Part shown: positions 34,151 through 42,844 of the stretch, in pieces
How the letters are laid out: each line of letters begins with the position of its first letter
How positions within the stretch are numbered: the stretch's first letter is position 1
DNA from: Bradyrhizobium ivorense
GTDB lineage: Bacteria > Pseudomonadota > Alphaproteobacteria > Rhizobiales > Xanthobacteraceae
DNA: 64,000 nucleotides
Assembly: GCF_900696085.1 (NCBI RefSeq)
Contig: NZ_CAADFC020000032.1
Location: forward strand, 62,001 to 126,000
Direction of reading: 5' to 3'
Translations under genes and position numbers: made by a program
The notes under the pieces: generated by a model
Database searches by the model: none
What the model saw: only the letters and a program-made list of their open reading frames with translations
Told to the model about the DNA's origin: nothing

Positions 34151-35905
34151 TCAGGCCGCGACGGCGCGCCGCTCGGCAACCAGCGCCGACAGCCCGCGGG
34201 TGGATTCCACGGCGCGCACCAGCATCGGCTCGTTGCGGCCGCGGATCGCGACCTCCTGCGCGGGCAGGGCATCCTCGGCGACACCCGCGAGGGCACGCAC
34301 CTCGTCGGAGATCACGGCCTCGCAGGCAAGGCTCTTGGTCATGTCCTGCAGCCGCGCTGCGACGTTGACGGCATCGCCGAGCGCGGTGAACACCATGTGG
34401 TCGCGATAGCCGATGTCGCCGACGATCACCTCGCCGCCATGGATGCCGATGCCGAAGCGGATCGGCTCGCGCAGATCATGGCTGAGGAACTGGTTCAGCT
34501 CGTCGATATTGGCCGCGATCAGCGCCGCCGCGCGCAGCGCCTGGCGGCAAGCCTCTTCGCGGCCGGTGGTGAGGCCGAACAGCGCCAACATGCCGTCGCC
34601 GATGAACTGGTTCGGCCGGCCGCCGGCTTCCAGCACCGCCTGCGACACGGCGCCGAGGAAGCGGTTGACGATGAACACGGTGTCGAACGGCAGCCGCTTC
34701 TCGGCGAGCTGGGTCGAGCCGCGCATGTCGACGAACATGCTGACGAGATAGCGCTCCTGGCCGACCCGCGCCGGATGGTCGGCGCTGGCATTGGCCGACA
34801 TCGTGTGCGGCAGGAACAGCTGGAAGAAGGTCAGGTCGGCATTCGGCCGCAGCTGGCAGGCCAGCCGGATCGACGGGTCGTCGCTGCCGACCCGGTGCAG
34901 CACGAAGGCCTCGCGCGGCGACGGCTCCGGCAGCGCGGCGTGGTCGCCGATGATCCGGATGCGGCAGGTCGAGCAGCGCGCGCGGCCGCCGCAGACGCTG
35001 GCATGCGGCACGTTGTAGCGCAGGCTCGCCTCCAGCACGCTCAATCCCCTCGGCACCCGCAGGGTGCGGCCGTTGCCGTAGGACAGTGCGATCATGCCGC
35101 CGCGGCGCTCGAGCAGCGCACGGCCGGCGCGCGCCACCAGCACGAGGCCGAGCAGGCCGAGATAACCGTAGATCAGATAGTCAGTGATGCTGTCGAGCAT
35201 CTTGCCCTGGGCCGCGGTGCCGAACTTCGCGACCGACAGCTCCTGCTTGCGCCAGTCCGCATCTTCCCAATCGGACATCGTGGCGCGGCCGCCCTGGTAG
35301 ATGCCAAGCATCGCCAGCGTCGGGATCAGCACCGCGGCGGCAAGCAGCAACGGCGCCGCGCGCTTGAAGAAGGCGCGCATCCGCAGCCAGAAATACAGCC
35401 CGATGCAGCCGTGCACCCAGGCGATCACCAGCACCGCGAGCATGGTCCAGAGCCGGTTCGGCGAGGCGATAAAGAACGTGTACAATTCCTGCGGATAGAG
35501 TTTTTCGTGCCCGTACAGCGCCTGGCCGAGCCGTACGCCGACGATATGGGCGATGATCAGCATCGGGATGCTCAGCCCGAGCGCGAGCTGCAGCGGCTCG
35601 ATCGCCTTCCAGCGGAATTCGCGGCGCTGGTAAAGCGCCCAGATGCCGAGCGCGGTATGCACCAGGCAGGCGCCGTAGAACAGGATGGCGACCGGGAGAA
35701 ATTGCCAGAACATGGTGTGGTAGTGGACGCCGATCATCATGGCGTCGACCGAGATATTGCCGAGCGCGTGGTTGAGGAAATGGCTGACCAGATAGGCGAA
35801 CATGATCGCGCCCGAGACGAGGCGGACCTGCCGCAGCCCGACGCCGCGGGCCATGTCCTGCAAATGTTCGCGCGAAGGGGAGGCCATGTGATTCATGATC
35901 GGCAA
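34151..35905 (-). CDS. Class III adenylate/guanylate cyclase with cytochrome b-like membrane anchor and 2Fe-2S domain
   Basis: A 584-residue fused sensor. Residues 25-260 carry about six membrane helices with His at 42, 46, 83, 120 and 165, an arrangement like succinate dehydrogenase/fumarate reductase cytochrome b anchors. Residues 272-365 form a plant-type 2Fe-2S ferredoxin (Cys305, Cys311, Cys314, Cys350). Residues 385-570 form a class III cyclase, with metal-binding Asp393 and Asp437 and catalytic Asn514/Arg518. The position usually holding the adenine-specific Lys is Gln433. It resembles the redox/quinone-responsive cyclase CyaC of rhizobia, in which a di-haem anchor controls activity, but with the added ferredoxin. 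It is divergent from a glycosyltransferase gene across 18 bases or more. Confidence 0.9.
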   Translation of the reverse strand: MPIMNHMASPSREHLQDMARGVGLRQVRLVSGAIMFAYLVSHFLNHALGNISVDAMMIGVHYHTMFWQFLPVAILFYGACLVHTALGIWALYQRREFRWKAIEPLQLALGLSIPMLIIAHIVGVRLGQALYGHEKLYPQELYTFFIASPNRLWTMLAVLVIAWVHGCIGLYFWLRMRAFFKRAAPLLLAAAVLIPTLAMLGIYQGGRATMSDWEDADWRKQELSVAKFGTAAQGKMLDSITDYLIYGYLGLLGLVLVARAGRALLERRGGMIALSYGNGRTLRVPRGLSVLEASLRYNVPHASVCGGRARCSTCRIRIIGDHAALPEPSPREAFVLHRVGSDDPSIRLACQLRPNADLTFFQLFLPHTMSANASADHPARVGQERYLVSMFVDMRGSTQLAEKRLPFDTVFIVNRFLGAVSQAVLEAGGRPNQFIGDGMLALFGLTTGREEACRQALRAAALIAANIDELNQFLSHDLREPIRFGIGIHGGEVIVGDIGYRDHMVFTALGDAVNVAARLQDMTKSLACEAVISDEVRALAGVAEDALPAQEVAIRGRNEPMLVRAVESTRGLSALVAERRAVAA

Positions 35906-35923
35906 GTCTAGTGCTTAATTCCC

Positions 35924-37705
35924 GTGGTGAACACCACCGCGGGGCCGGGTGGGCGTGATGGCGGCGGCCGTAACACGTTGACACCCCAGCAAGAGTCGAA
36001 CAAAAAGCGCGCCGTGACGATAGCCTCCGCCGATAACAACAACGTTAAGCCGCGCCGGTCGCGCGCGCCGGACTGGCGCGGCGTGATCGCCGTGATCGTG
36101 GCCATGACCGCGATGCGGCTGGTCTATGCCCACGCGCTCGATCTGCGCACCGACGAGGCCTATTACTGGACCTGGTCGAAGGAGAGCGTGCTGTCGTTCC
36201 TCGACCATCCGCCGATGATCGCCTGGTTCATCCGCTTCGGCACCGCGATCCTCGGCGACACCAATCTCGGTGTCCGCCTCGCCGGCATCGTGGCGATGCT
36301 GGCGACGCAGCTCTTGCTCGCTGACATCGTCCGCCGCGTCACCCACAACAACGTCCGCGCCGTCGTGCTGGCGCTGCTGCTGCCGGAGGCTGCGCTGTAT
36401 TACGGGCTGCTGATGGCCAAGGTCGCGCCCGACACCGCGCTGATCCCGTTCGCGACTGCGATGCTGTGGTCGCTGGTGCGGCTCGCGCAAAGCGACGACG
36501 GACGCTGGTGGCTCGCGGCGGGCCTGTTCGCCGGGCTGGCGCTGCTGTCGAAATTCACCGCGATCATGCTGCTGCCGGCGGTAGCAGCGTTCGCGCTGGT
36601 GCCGGACTGGCGGTGGCGCTGGCTGCGCAGCCCGTATCCATACCTTGGGGCGCTGATCGCCGTCGCCGTGTTCGCGCCGGTCTTGATCTGGAATGCCCAG
36701 CACGACTGGGCCTCGTTCCGCTTCCAGGCGGTGCGCGCCACCGCCGAGCGAGCGTTCACGCTGCGCACCGTCGGCGAATTCATCGGCATGCAGTTCGGCC
36801 TGGTCGGCTTCGTGCTGCTGCCGGTGACGCTGTTCGGCACGGCGCTGACGGCGTGGCGCGGCTATCGCAACCGCGAGCCGGTCGCGATCTTGCTGTCTTC
36901 AGCGGTGCTGGTGCCGTTTCTCTATTTCCTCTGGAAGTCGCTGACGCTGCGGGTCGGCGACACCTGGCCGATGTTCTTGTGGCCGGCCGGCTTTGCCGCG
37001 GTCGCCATCAACGTGACGCGGATGCCGTACGAGGGCTGGTCGATCGGACTGATCAAATCCACCGTGTTCTGGGCGCGGACCGCGATCCCGACCGGCATCG
37101 CTTTCGTCGTCATCGTGTTCCTGTACTACATGTTCGCGCCGTGGAATCTGACCGGCCTCACCGATCCGATCGGCGCCGAGGCCGGCTATGACAAGCTGGC
37201 CGCGCGCGTCGAAGCGCAGGTGCAGGCGACCGGCGCGACCTGGGTCGCGACCTCGGACTATCGCACCTACGCGATGCTGCGCTGGTTTTTGCGCGGCAAG
37301 GTGCCGGTCGTCGAGATCACCGAGCGCGGCCGCTTCCAGGGGTTTGCCGATCCCGGCATGGCGATGATCCGCGATCACGTCGGCCTCTATGTCGGCCGCG
37401 AGCCGGAGAACAATCTGGCGCTGTGGAACGAGACATCAGCGGTGCGCCAGCCGCTCGAGCGCGTCGTGCGCAGCTGGCGCGGCACGGTGATGGATACCTA
37501 TTCGCTGGAGAGACTGAGCGGCTGGACGCCCGATCTGTCGCCGCCGCCGGACAGTACGTTCTTCCGCTGGCGCGTGCTGGCGCTCTTCTTACCTTCTCCC
37601 CTTGTGGGAGAAGGTGGCAGCCGAAGGCTGCCGGATGAGGGGTATCTCACCGCGGGTTCGGTGCGCGTGGAGAGATACCCCTCACCCGAGCGTGCGCGTG
37701 GCTAA
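35924..37705 (+). CDS. GT39 (ArnT/PMT-like) glycosyltransferase with repeat-encoded C-terminal tail
   Basis: A 593-residue, multi-helix inner-membrane glycosyltransferase. DLRTDEAYYWTWSKESVLSFLDHPPMIAWFIRFG holds the DE/DxE-type motif of the ArnT/PMT family near residue 75, followed by about ten membrane helices and a soluble C-terminal domain. The donor is expected to be a polyprenyl-phosphate sugar. The start is uncertain: GTG at 35924 leaves only 18 bases to the divergent gene, so GTG at 36014 is also plausible. The last about 40 residues (from FLPSPLVGEGG) are encoded by an intergenic repeat; the original end was near RWRVLA. It could otherwise transfer mannose or arabinose-like sugars to glycans. 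Confidence 0.85.
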   Translation: MVNTTAGPGGRDGGGRNTLTPQQESNKKRAVTIASADNNNVKPRRSRAPDWRGVIAVIVAMTAMRLVYAHALDLRTDEAYYWTWSKESVLSFLDHPPMIAWFIRFGTAILGDTNLGVRLAGIVAMLATQLLLADIVRRVTHNNVRAVVLALLLPEAALYYGLLMAKVAPDTALIPFATAMLWSLVRLAQSDDGRWWLAAGLFAGLALLSKFTAIMLLPAVAAFALVPDWRWRWLRSPYPYLGALIAVAVFAPVLIWNAQHDWASFRFQAVRATAERAFTLRTVGEFIGMQFGLVGFVLLPVTLFGTALTAWRGYRNREPVAILLSSAVLVPFLYFLWKSLTLRVGDTWPMFLWPAGFAAVAINVTRMPYEGWSIGLIKSTVFWARTAIPTGIAFVVIVFLYYMFAPWNLTGLTDPIGAEAGYDKLAARVEAQVQATGATWVATSDYRTYAMLRWFLRGKVPVVEITERGRFQGFADPGMAMIRDHVGLYVGREPENNLALWNETSAVRQPLERVVRSWRGTVMDTYSLERLSGWTPDLSPPPDSTFFRWRVLALFLPSPLVGEGGSRRLPDEGYLTAGSVRVERYPSPERARG

Positions 37706-38143
37706 CGGCGGTGTAGCCCTCTCCCACAAGGGGAGAGGGCGCCATAACTGCCGCCGGCGCTATTCGTCTTCCGCTGGCGCGTGCTGGCGCTCTTCTTACC
37801 TTCTCCCCTTGTGGGAGAAGGTGGCGCGCATATGCGCGCCGGATGAGGGGTATCTCACCGCGCGGTGGTGCGCGTGGAGAGATACCCCTCACCCGAGCGT
37901 GCGCGTGGCTGATGGCGGAGCTGCCCTCTCCCACAAGGGGAGAGGGCGCAATCACTGCCGCCGGCGCCATTCGTTCTTCCGCTGGCGCGTGCTGGCCTTC
38001 TCCTTCTCCCCGCTTGCGGGGAGAAGGTCGGGATGAGGGGAAGTCTCGGCAGGGATGGTGAGAGACGGACTCGCGGAGACTCCCCCTCACCCGGATCGCA
38101 TTGGCATGCGATCCGGCCTCTCCCCGCAAGCGGGGCGAGGCTG
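37559..38143. repeat. Three tandem copies of a gene-end plus REP unit, period 207-208 bases
   Basis: Units begin at 37561, 37768 and 37976 with CTTCCGCTGGCGCGTGCTGG, which is the 3' coding end of the glycosyltransferase gene. Units 1 and 2 continue with CTTACCTTCTCCCCTTGTGGGAG, GGATGAGGGGTATCTCACCG, GAGATACCCCTCACCCGAGCG and CTCTCCCACAAGGGGAGAGGGCG. The third unit carries a different REP core (CCCCGCTTGCGGGGAG and CCTCTCCCCGCAAGCGGGG). The array ends just before the minus-strand YcjF-type gene. Confidence 0.85.
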
Positions 38144-38147
38144 AGGC

Positions 38148-39185
38148 CTAGCGCGCATTGTCTTCCTCCCGCTTGCTCAACAGGTCCTTCGCGAGATCGG
38201 TCAACGCCGGCCGCGGCAGCGCGTTGAAGGGCATCGGGCGCGTCACTTCGATCGCGGCGAGGCCGAGCCTTGCGGTGAGCAGGCCATTGAGCATGCCTTC
38301 GCCGAGCCGCTGCGAGAGTTTTGCGGCGATGCCGTGGCCGAGCATCTGCTGGATCAGGCTGTCGCTCGCGGCGATGCCGCCGGTGATGGCAAGATGCGCG
38401 ATCACCTGGCGCAGCAGGCTGATCATGCCGAGCGCGCCGGGCCGCCCGCCATAGAGCCGCGCCAGCTGGCGGATCATCCGCAGGCTCGCCACGAATACGA
38501 ACACCACGTCGATCAGCGCGCGCGGTGAGACCGCGGTGACGACCGAGACGCGCTGCGCCGCCGTCGACACCAGCCGTCGCGCTTCCTGGTCAAGCGGCGT
38601 CATCAATTCGCGCTCGGCGAGGCGGATCATGTCGGCGCCGTCGATGATGTCCTCGGTATGGCTCTGCAGCGCGCTACGGGCGCGCGCGAGCTGCGGGGTG
38701 CGGTGCGCGAGCTTGAGCAGGTCGGCGACGACGGCCCGGCTCGCCTTTCGATCATCGCTGATCAGCACTTCGGCAGCTCGCAGATGCAGCTTCTCGATGG
38801 TCGCAAGCCGCGCCAGGCCGACCAGCTCGCGCGCGGTGATGACGGCGAGCGCCACCGCGGCAATGACCGCAAAGCCGAGCCCGAGAAAGCCGAGGCCTTG
38901 ATTGCGCGCAAAGAGATCCTCGACCAAATTGATGACGCCGAGCCCGGTGCCGAGCACCACGAGCCCCGCGACCGCGCCCCAGAACAGCGTGCCCCAGCGG
39001 AAACCGCGGCGCGCCGGCAGCAGCGGCGCATCCGCCGGCACCGGCAGTTGCGCGGGCTCGGCCTCGGGCACGATCTGGATCGTGCCGCGGGCGAGGCGGC
39101 TGGTGTCGTCAGGATCGATCAGCACCACGCCGGGATCGTCGAGCTTGAACGTCGCCGGCCGCCGTGGCGGCGTCTTCTCGTTCAT
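38148..39185 (-). CDS. YcjF family (TIGR01620/DUF697) inner-membrane protein
   Basis: A 345-residue membrane protein paired with YcjX. The N-terminus is soluble and Pro-rich, two membrane helices lie at about 48-72 and 80-104 (LFWGAVAGLVVLGTGLGVI and FLGLGFAVIAAVALAVI), and a C-terminal domain holds HLAITGGIAASDSLIQQMLGHGIAAKLSQRLGEG, characteristic of the family. Its ATG overlaps the YcjX stop by ATGA. The pair belongs to the conserved ycjX-ycjF arrangement linked to envelope stress (phage-shock-like) response in other bacteria. The molecular role is not defined. Confidence 0.88.
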   Translation of the reverse strand: MNEKTPPRRPATFKLDDPGVVLIDPDDTSRLARGTIQIVPEAEPAQLPVPADAPLLPARRGFRWGTLFWGAVAGLVVLGTGLGVINLVEDLFARNQGLGFLGLGFAVIAAVALAVITARELVGLARLATIEKLHLRAAEVLISDDRKASRAVVADLLKLAHRTPQLARARSALQSHTEDIIDGADMIRLAERELMTPLDQEARRLVSTAAQRVSVVTAVSPRALIDVVFVFVASLRMIRQLARLYGGRPGALGMISLLRQVIAHLAITGGIAASDSLIQQMLGHGIAAKLSQRLGEGMLNGLLTARLGLAAIEVTRPMPFNALPRPALTDLAKDLLSKREEDNAR

Positions 39186-40645
39186 TGCAGTCTGTCTCCG
39201 ATCAGGAACTGGAGAGCGCGGTCAAGGCGGATGTGAGGCAGCACAGGCTCGGCATCGCCGTTTCGTTCCAGCTTTGGCGGGCGGAAGCGCAGGAAACGGT
39301 AGTCGGCGCCGTCGGCCCCGGCGCTGGCGAGGCCGCGGAATGTACCCTTGAACAGCTCCTCGGGATTGTCGGGCAGGTCGCCCGGAAAGGTCGCAACCTC
39401 GGTCTCGCCATCGAGTATCTCGCCATTGGCGACCTCGCCCGGCGCTGGCGTGCCGAGGATCGACGGCAGTTTGTCGCGGCCGCGCGCGACCTGCGCCTCG
39501 CGGGTGGCGCGCACTGCAGCCAGCGCCACCACGTCGATGGCGGCGCCGGCATATTCGGCGCGCTCGGCGGCCTTGGCCACGATCCGGCGCAGCACCGCCT
39601 CCAGCCGGTCGTGGCTCTGGTGATGCAGGTGATCGGCCTTGGTCGCCGCGAACAGGATGCGGTCGATGCGCGGCCGGAACAGCGCGGTAAAAATCGTGCT
39701 GCGGCCGATCCGGAAGCAGTCGAGGATGCCGGCCAGCGCGGCCTCGAGGTCGTGCAGCGCCTCGGGGCCGGCGTTGAACGCGGCGAGCGCATCGGCGAGC
39801 ACGATCTGACGATCGAGCCGGGCAAAATGATTGCGGAAGAACGGCCGCACCACGACATCCTTGTAGGCTTCATAGCGCCGCCGCATCATCGCCCACAGCG
39901 AGCCGTCGGGCGCGCTGCCGACGACTGATACGTCGAGCGGCGCAAAGGTCATCGCCGGCGTATCGGCGAGGTTGCCCGGCATCAGGAAGCGGCCAGGCGG
40001 CAGCAGGCTCATCGCAAAGCGCTCGTCGCGGCAGCCGCGCAGATAATCGGTGAACAGTTTTGCCTCGGTCAGCGCGGCCTGTTCGTCCGCCTTGGCTTCC
40101 GCCTGCAGCGTCGCGAGATGTGCGTGCCACTGCGCGGCGAGACTGGCGCGCAGCGGCTCGCGCGACAGCGCAAGGCTCTCGGCGGCCCATTGCTCAAAAC
40201 TCTTGTTCAGCAGCGGCAGGTCGAGCAGCCACTCGCCGGGGTAGTCGACGATATCGAGTGTCAGCGTGCGGTCCGCGCCATTTTGCCGCTGGTACTCGAT
40301 CACGAGCCGCAGCTCGGAAATGTCGGTGGTCGAGTTCGGCCAGCGCCGCTCCTCGACCAGGGTGCGGACATGGTTTTCGTAGGCGAAGCGCGGCACCGCA
40401 TCGTCAGGTTGCGGTGCAAGATATGCTCGCGCGATCCGTCCCGAGGCGTAGGCCTCGAATACCGGGAAGCGGCCGCCCCGCGTCAGGCCGTGCACCAGCG
40501 CCGTGATGAACACGGTCTTGCCGGCGCGCGACAGGCCGGTGACGCCGAGCCGCACCGTGGGATTGAAAAAGCCCTCGCCATAGTCGAGCAGCGCCCGCGC
40601 CGAGAGCCGGGCTTCCTCGACGATATCTGAGAAACTGGGGGTCAT
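39182..40645 (-). CDS. YcjX family GTP-binding protein (DUF463)
   Basis: A 487-residue P-loop protein. The P-loop is GLSRAGKTVFITALVHGL near residue 38, with TLDIVDYPGEWLLDLPLL as the switch II/Walker B region (DxPG). A further conserved segment is ADHLHHQSHDRLEAVLRRIV. The family has GTPase activity of unknown purpose and associates with YcjF at the inner membrane. It is first of a two-gene operon with YcjF-like protein. Length is normal for the family (about 460-490). Confidence 0.92.
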   Translation of the reverse strand: MTPSFSDIVEEARLSARALLDYGEGFFNPTVRLGVTGLSRAGKTVFITALVHGLTRGGRFPVFEAYASGRIARAYLAPQPDDAVPRFAYENHVRTLVEERRWPNSTTDISELRLVIEYQRQNGADRTLTLDIVDYPGEWLLDLPLLNKSFEQWAAESLALSREPLRASLAAQWHAHLATLQAEAKADEQAALTEAKLFTDYLRGCRDERFAMSLLPPGRFLMPGNLADTPAMTFAPLDVSVVGSAPDGSLWAMMRRRYEAYKDVVVRPFFRNHFARLDRQIVLADALAAFNAGPEALHDLEAALAGILDCFRIGRSTIFTALFRPRIDRILFAATKADHLHHQSHDRLEAVLRRIVAKAAERAEYAGAAIDVVALAAVRATREAQVARGRDKLPSILGTPAPGEVANGEILDGETEVATFPGDLPDNPEELFKGTFRGLASAGADGADYRFLRFRPPKLERNGDAEPVLPHIRLDRALQFLIGDRLQ

Positions 40646-40824
40646 GGAGGGTTAACAAAAACCCGGCAGGAGAGGGCGGAATGAGGCAGGCGGATACCAG
40701 CAAGGTGGCGATTATCGGGCCAAAATCAAGCTTCACATTTCCGGCGCCTTTGCAGGCGAGGCATTGAACGCTTCGTCGCTCCAGCGATACCCATCCTAAT
40801 CGGTCCAGAGGAAAGCGTACCGGC

Positions 40825-41520
40825 ATGACGGTGTTCCGCCTGAAGCAACTCGCCTCGAACTCGATCCACGCGGCCGGCGCCGTGCTCTGGAATTACGACC
40901 GTGCCGAGCTGATCGCCGACGGCGTCGTGCATCTCGTCGGCATCTGCTTCGGGCTGATCGCCGCCACCGCGCTGATCGTGCTGACCGCGGTCTATGCCGG
41001 CCCGTTCGACGTCGCCGTGGTGTCGGTCTATGTCGCCGGCCTGCTGGCGATGCTGGTGCTGTCCGCGACCTACAATCTCTGGCCGGTGTCGCGCGCGAAA
41101 TGGGTGCTGCGGCGCTACGATCACTCGGCGATCTATCTGTTGATCGCGGCGACCTATACGCCGTTCATCGTCCAGCTTCGGGACAGCTATGTCGCGATCG
41201 CGCTGCTGATCGGCGTATGGTGCGTGGCGATCGTCGGAATCTGGCTCAAGCTGACCTATCCCGGCCGCTTCGACCGGCTCTCGATCGGGCTCTATCTCGC
41301 GATGGGCTGGAGCGGCATCATGCTCTACGACGCGGTGGTAAAGGCGCTGCCGGCGATGGCGCTCGGCTTCGTGCTGGCCGGCGGCATTCTCTACAGCCTG
41401 GGTGTGATCTTCCACTCCTGGCGCCGGCTGCGCTTCCAGAACGTGATCTGGCACTGCTTCGTGCTGCTCGGGGCCGCCTGCCACTATACCGCCGTGTTCG
41501 ACGTCGTGCTGGCAAGCTGA
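40825..41520 (+). CDS. Hemolysin III / PAQR family membrane protein
   Basis: A 231-residue protein with seven predicted membrane helices. PAQR metal-site positions are visible: His in ADGVVHLVGICFG, Asp-His in RRYDHSAIYLLIAATYTPF, and two His in NVIWHCFVLLGAACHYTAVF. AGAGGAAA is the ribosome site. The family is structurally related to adiponectin receptors, and some members act as hydrolases; bacterial members are usually called hemolysin III without proven haemolysis. It is monocistronic, divergent from the YcjX operon. Confidence 0.92.
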   Translation: MTVFRLKQLASNSIHAAGAVLWNYDRAELIADGVVHLVGICFGLIAATALIVLTAVYAGPFDVAVVSVYVAGLLAMLVLSATYNLWPVSRAKWVLRRYDHSAIYLLIAATYTPFIVQLRDSYVAIALLIGVWCVAIVGIWLKLTYPGRFDRLSIGLYLAMGWSGIMLYDAVVKALPAMALGFVLAGGILYSLGVIFHSWRRLRFQNVIWHCFVLLGAACHYTAVFDVVLAS

Positions 41521-41584
41521 GGCCCTCGCCAATCCCGTCGAATGGGCTATCATGTTTCCGGATAAGGCCGTTCCGCTCTCTCAC

Positions 41585-41708
41585 CGTCACCCTGAGGAGC
41601 CGCGAAGCGGCGTCTCGAAGGGTCGACGGCCACCAGCCGGGCCGTGCATCCTTCGAGGCTCGCTCAGCGGCGCAATTGCGCCGCAAGAGCTCGCACCTCA
41701 GGATGACG
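41585..41708. repeat. Family B palindromic repeat, copy 2
   Basis: Arms CGTCACCCTGAGG and CACCTCAGGATGACG, inner arms CTCGAAGGGTCGACGGCC / GGGCCGTGCATCCTTCGAGG. It sits between the hemolysin III gene and an SDR gene and contains one mismatch in the left outer arm compared with copy 1. Confidence 0.83.
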
Positions 41709-41763
41709 GGACGCGCGGGGTAGGTGAGCAAAGTGCGCAAACTAATATCTTGGGAGGATGGCC

Positions 41764-42558
41764 ATGCAGGTCGCTGATAAAGTCGTGGTCGTCACCGGCG
41801 GCGGCAACGGCATCGGCAAGGCGTTGTGCGAGGCGTTCCATGCTGCAGGCGCGGCCAAGGTCGTGGTGGTCGATCTCGATCACGCCGCGGCCGAGAAGGT
41901 CGCAGCCAGCGTCGGCGGCGCCGCGTTCAAATGTGACGTCGGGCAGGAGAAGAACGTCCTGCACGTGGTCGAGGCGACCGAGCGGATGTTCGGCCCGATC
42001 GCGCTGTTCTGCTCCAATGCCGGCATCGGCGGTGGATTCGATCCGCTGTCGGTGAACGCCGGCGGCACCTCGGATGAGCCGTGGTCGCGGAGCTGGGCGA
42101 TCCACGTCATGGCGCATGTCTATGCGGCGCGGCACCTGGTGCCGCGCATGAAGGCGCGCGGCGGCGGCTACTTCCTCAACACCATCTCGGCGGCGGGCCT
42201 GCTCTCGCAGGTCGGCAGCCCGGCCTATTCGACCACCAAGCACGCGGCGGTCGGCTTCGCCGAAAACCTCGCGATCTCGCACCGCGCCGACAACATCAAG
42301 GTCTCGATCCTCTGCCCGCAAGGCGTCGACACCAACATGCTGCGCTCGATCCCGAAGGGCCCGCAATCCGGCGACGGCGATCTGACCGCGGAGCAGGTCG
42401 CGCAGGACGCGCTCAAGGGCATCGAGCAGGAGACGTTCCTGATTCTCCCGCACCCGCAGGTGCTCGGCTACATGCGCAAGAAGACCGAGAATTACGACCG
42501 CTGGATCGGCGGCATGGCCAAGATCCAGGCCAAGATGCGCGAGACGCACGGGAAGTGA
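41764..42558 (+). CDS. Short-chain dehydrogenase/reductase
   Basis: A 264-residue classical SDR. ATG at 41764 is chosen because GGAGG at 41753-41757 is 6 bases away; the ATG at 41758 would touch that site. The cofactor motif is VTGGGNGIGKA and DLDHAAAEKV follows strand 2, indicating NAD(H) preference by the Asp after beta-2. Catalytic residues lie in NTISAAGLL (Ser) and PAYSTTKHAAVG (Tyr-x3-Lys). It likely oxidises or reduces a hydroxyl/keto group. A neighbour linking it to a pathway is not visible, since repeats separate it on both sides. Confidence 0.93.
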   Translation: MQVADKVVVVTGGGNGIGKALCEAFHAAGAAKVVVVDLDHAAAEKVAASVGGAAFKCDVGQEKNVLHVVEATERMFGPIALFCSNAGIGGGFDPLSVNAGGTSDEPWSRSWAIHVMAHVYAARHLVPRMKARGGGYFLNTISAAGLLSQVGSPAYSTTKHAAVGFAENLAISHRADNIKVSILCPQGVDTNMLRSIPKGPQSGDGDLTAEQVAQDALKGIEQETFLILPHPQVLGYMRKKTENYDRWIGGMAKIQAKMRETHGK

Positions 42559-42605
42559 TGGCAGGCGAGGTCGGTGAGCGTGTGAGGTGAGCACGCTGGC
42601 CAGGC

Positions 42606-42778
42606 TCCCTCCCCCTTGCGGGGGAGGGCTGGGGAGAGGGGTGGCCCCGGACGAGATGATTGACGAGTGCATCGCTCGCTATCGCAATCTCGGCTGTGCA
42701 TCACCGAAAGCAGATTGAGAGGGCACGTCGTGTGGTACCCCTCTCCCTAACCCTCCCCCGCAAGGGGGGAGGGAACCC
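42606..42778. repeat. REP-like composite repeat, second copy of the 31.8 kb element
   Basis: CTCCCTCCCCCTTGCGGGGGAGGG is followed about 110 bases later by CCCTCCCCCGCAAGGGGGGAGGG, with the same flanking GGGGAGAGGGGTGGCCCCGG and ACCCCTCTCCCTAACC. It is near-identical in outline to 31808-31977 and again lies between convergent genes. Confidence 0.82.
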
Positions 42779-42844
42779 GTCCACTTGGGCTTCCCTCACG
42801 CTTCGGTGGCGGCGTGGATTGCCGATATCGGGCAGACAGCCCCG

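Noticed and set aside
37559..38143. Possible CRISPR array
   Set aside because: Only three long units of about 207 bases with REP hairpins and gene-end sequence; no short regular repeats, unique spacers or cas genes.
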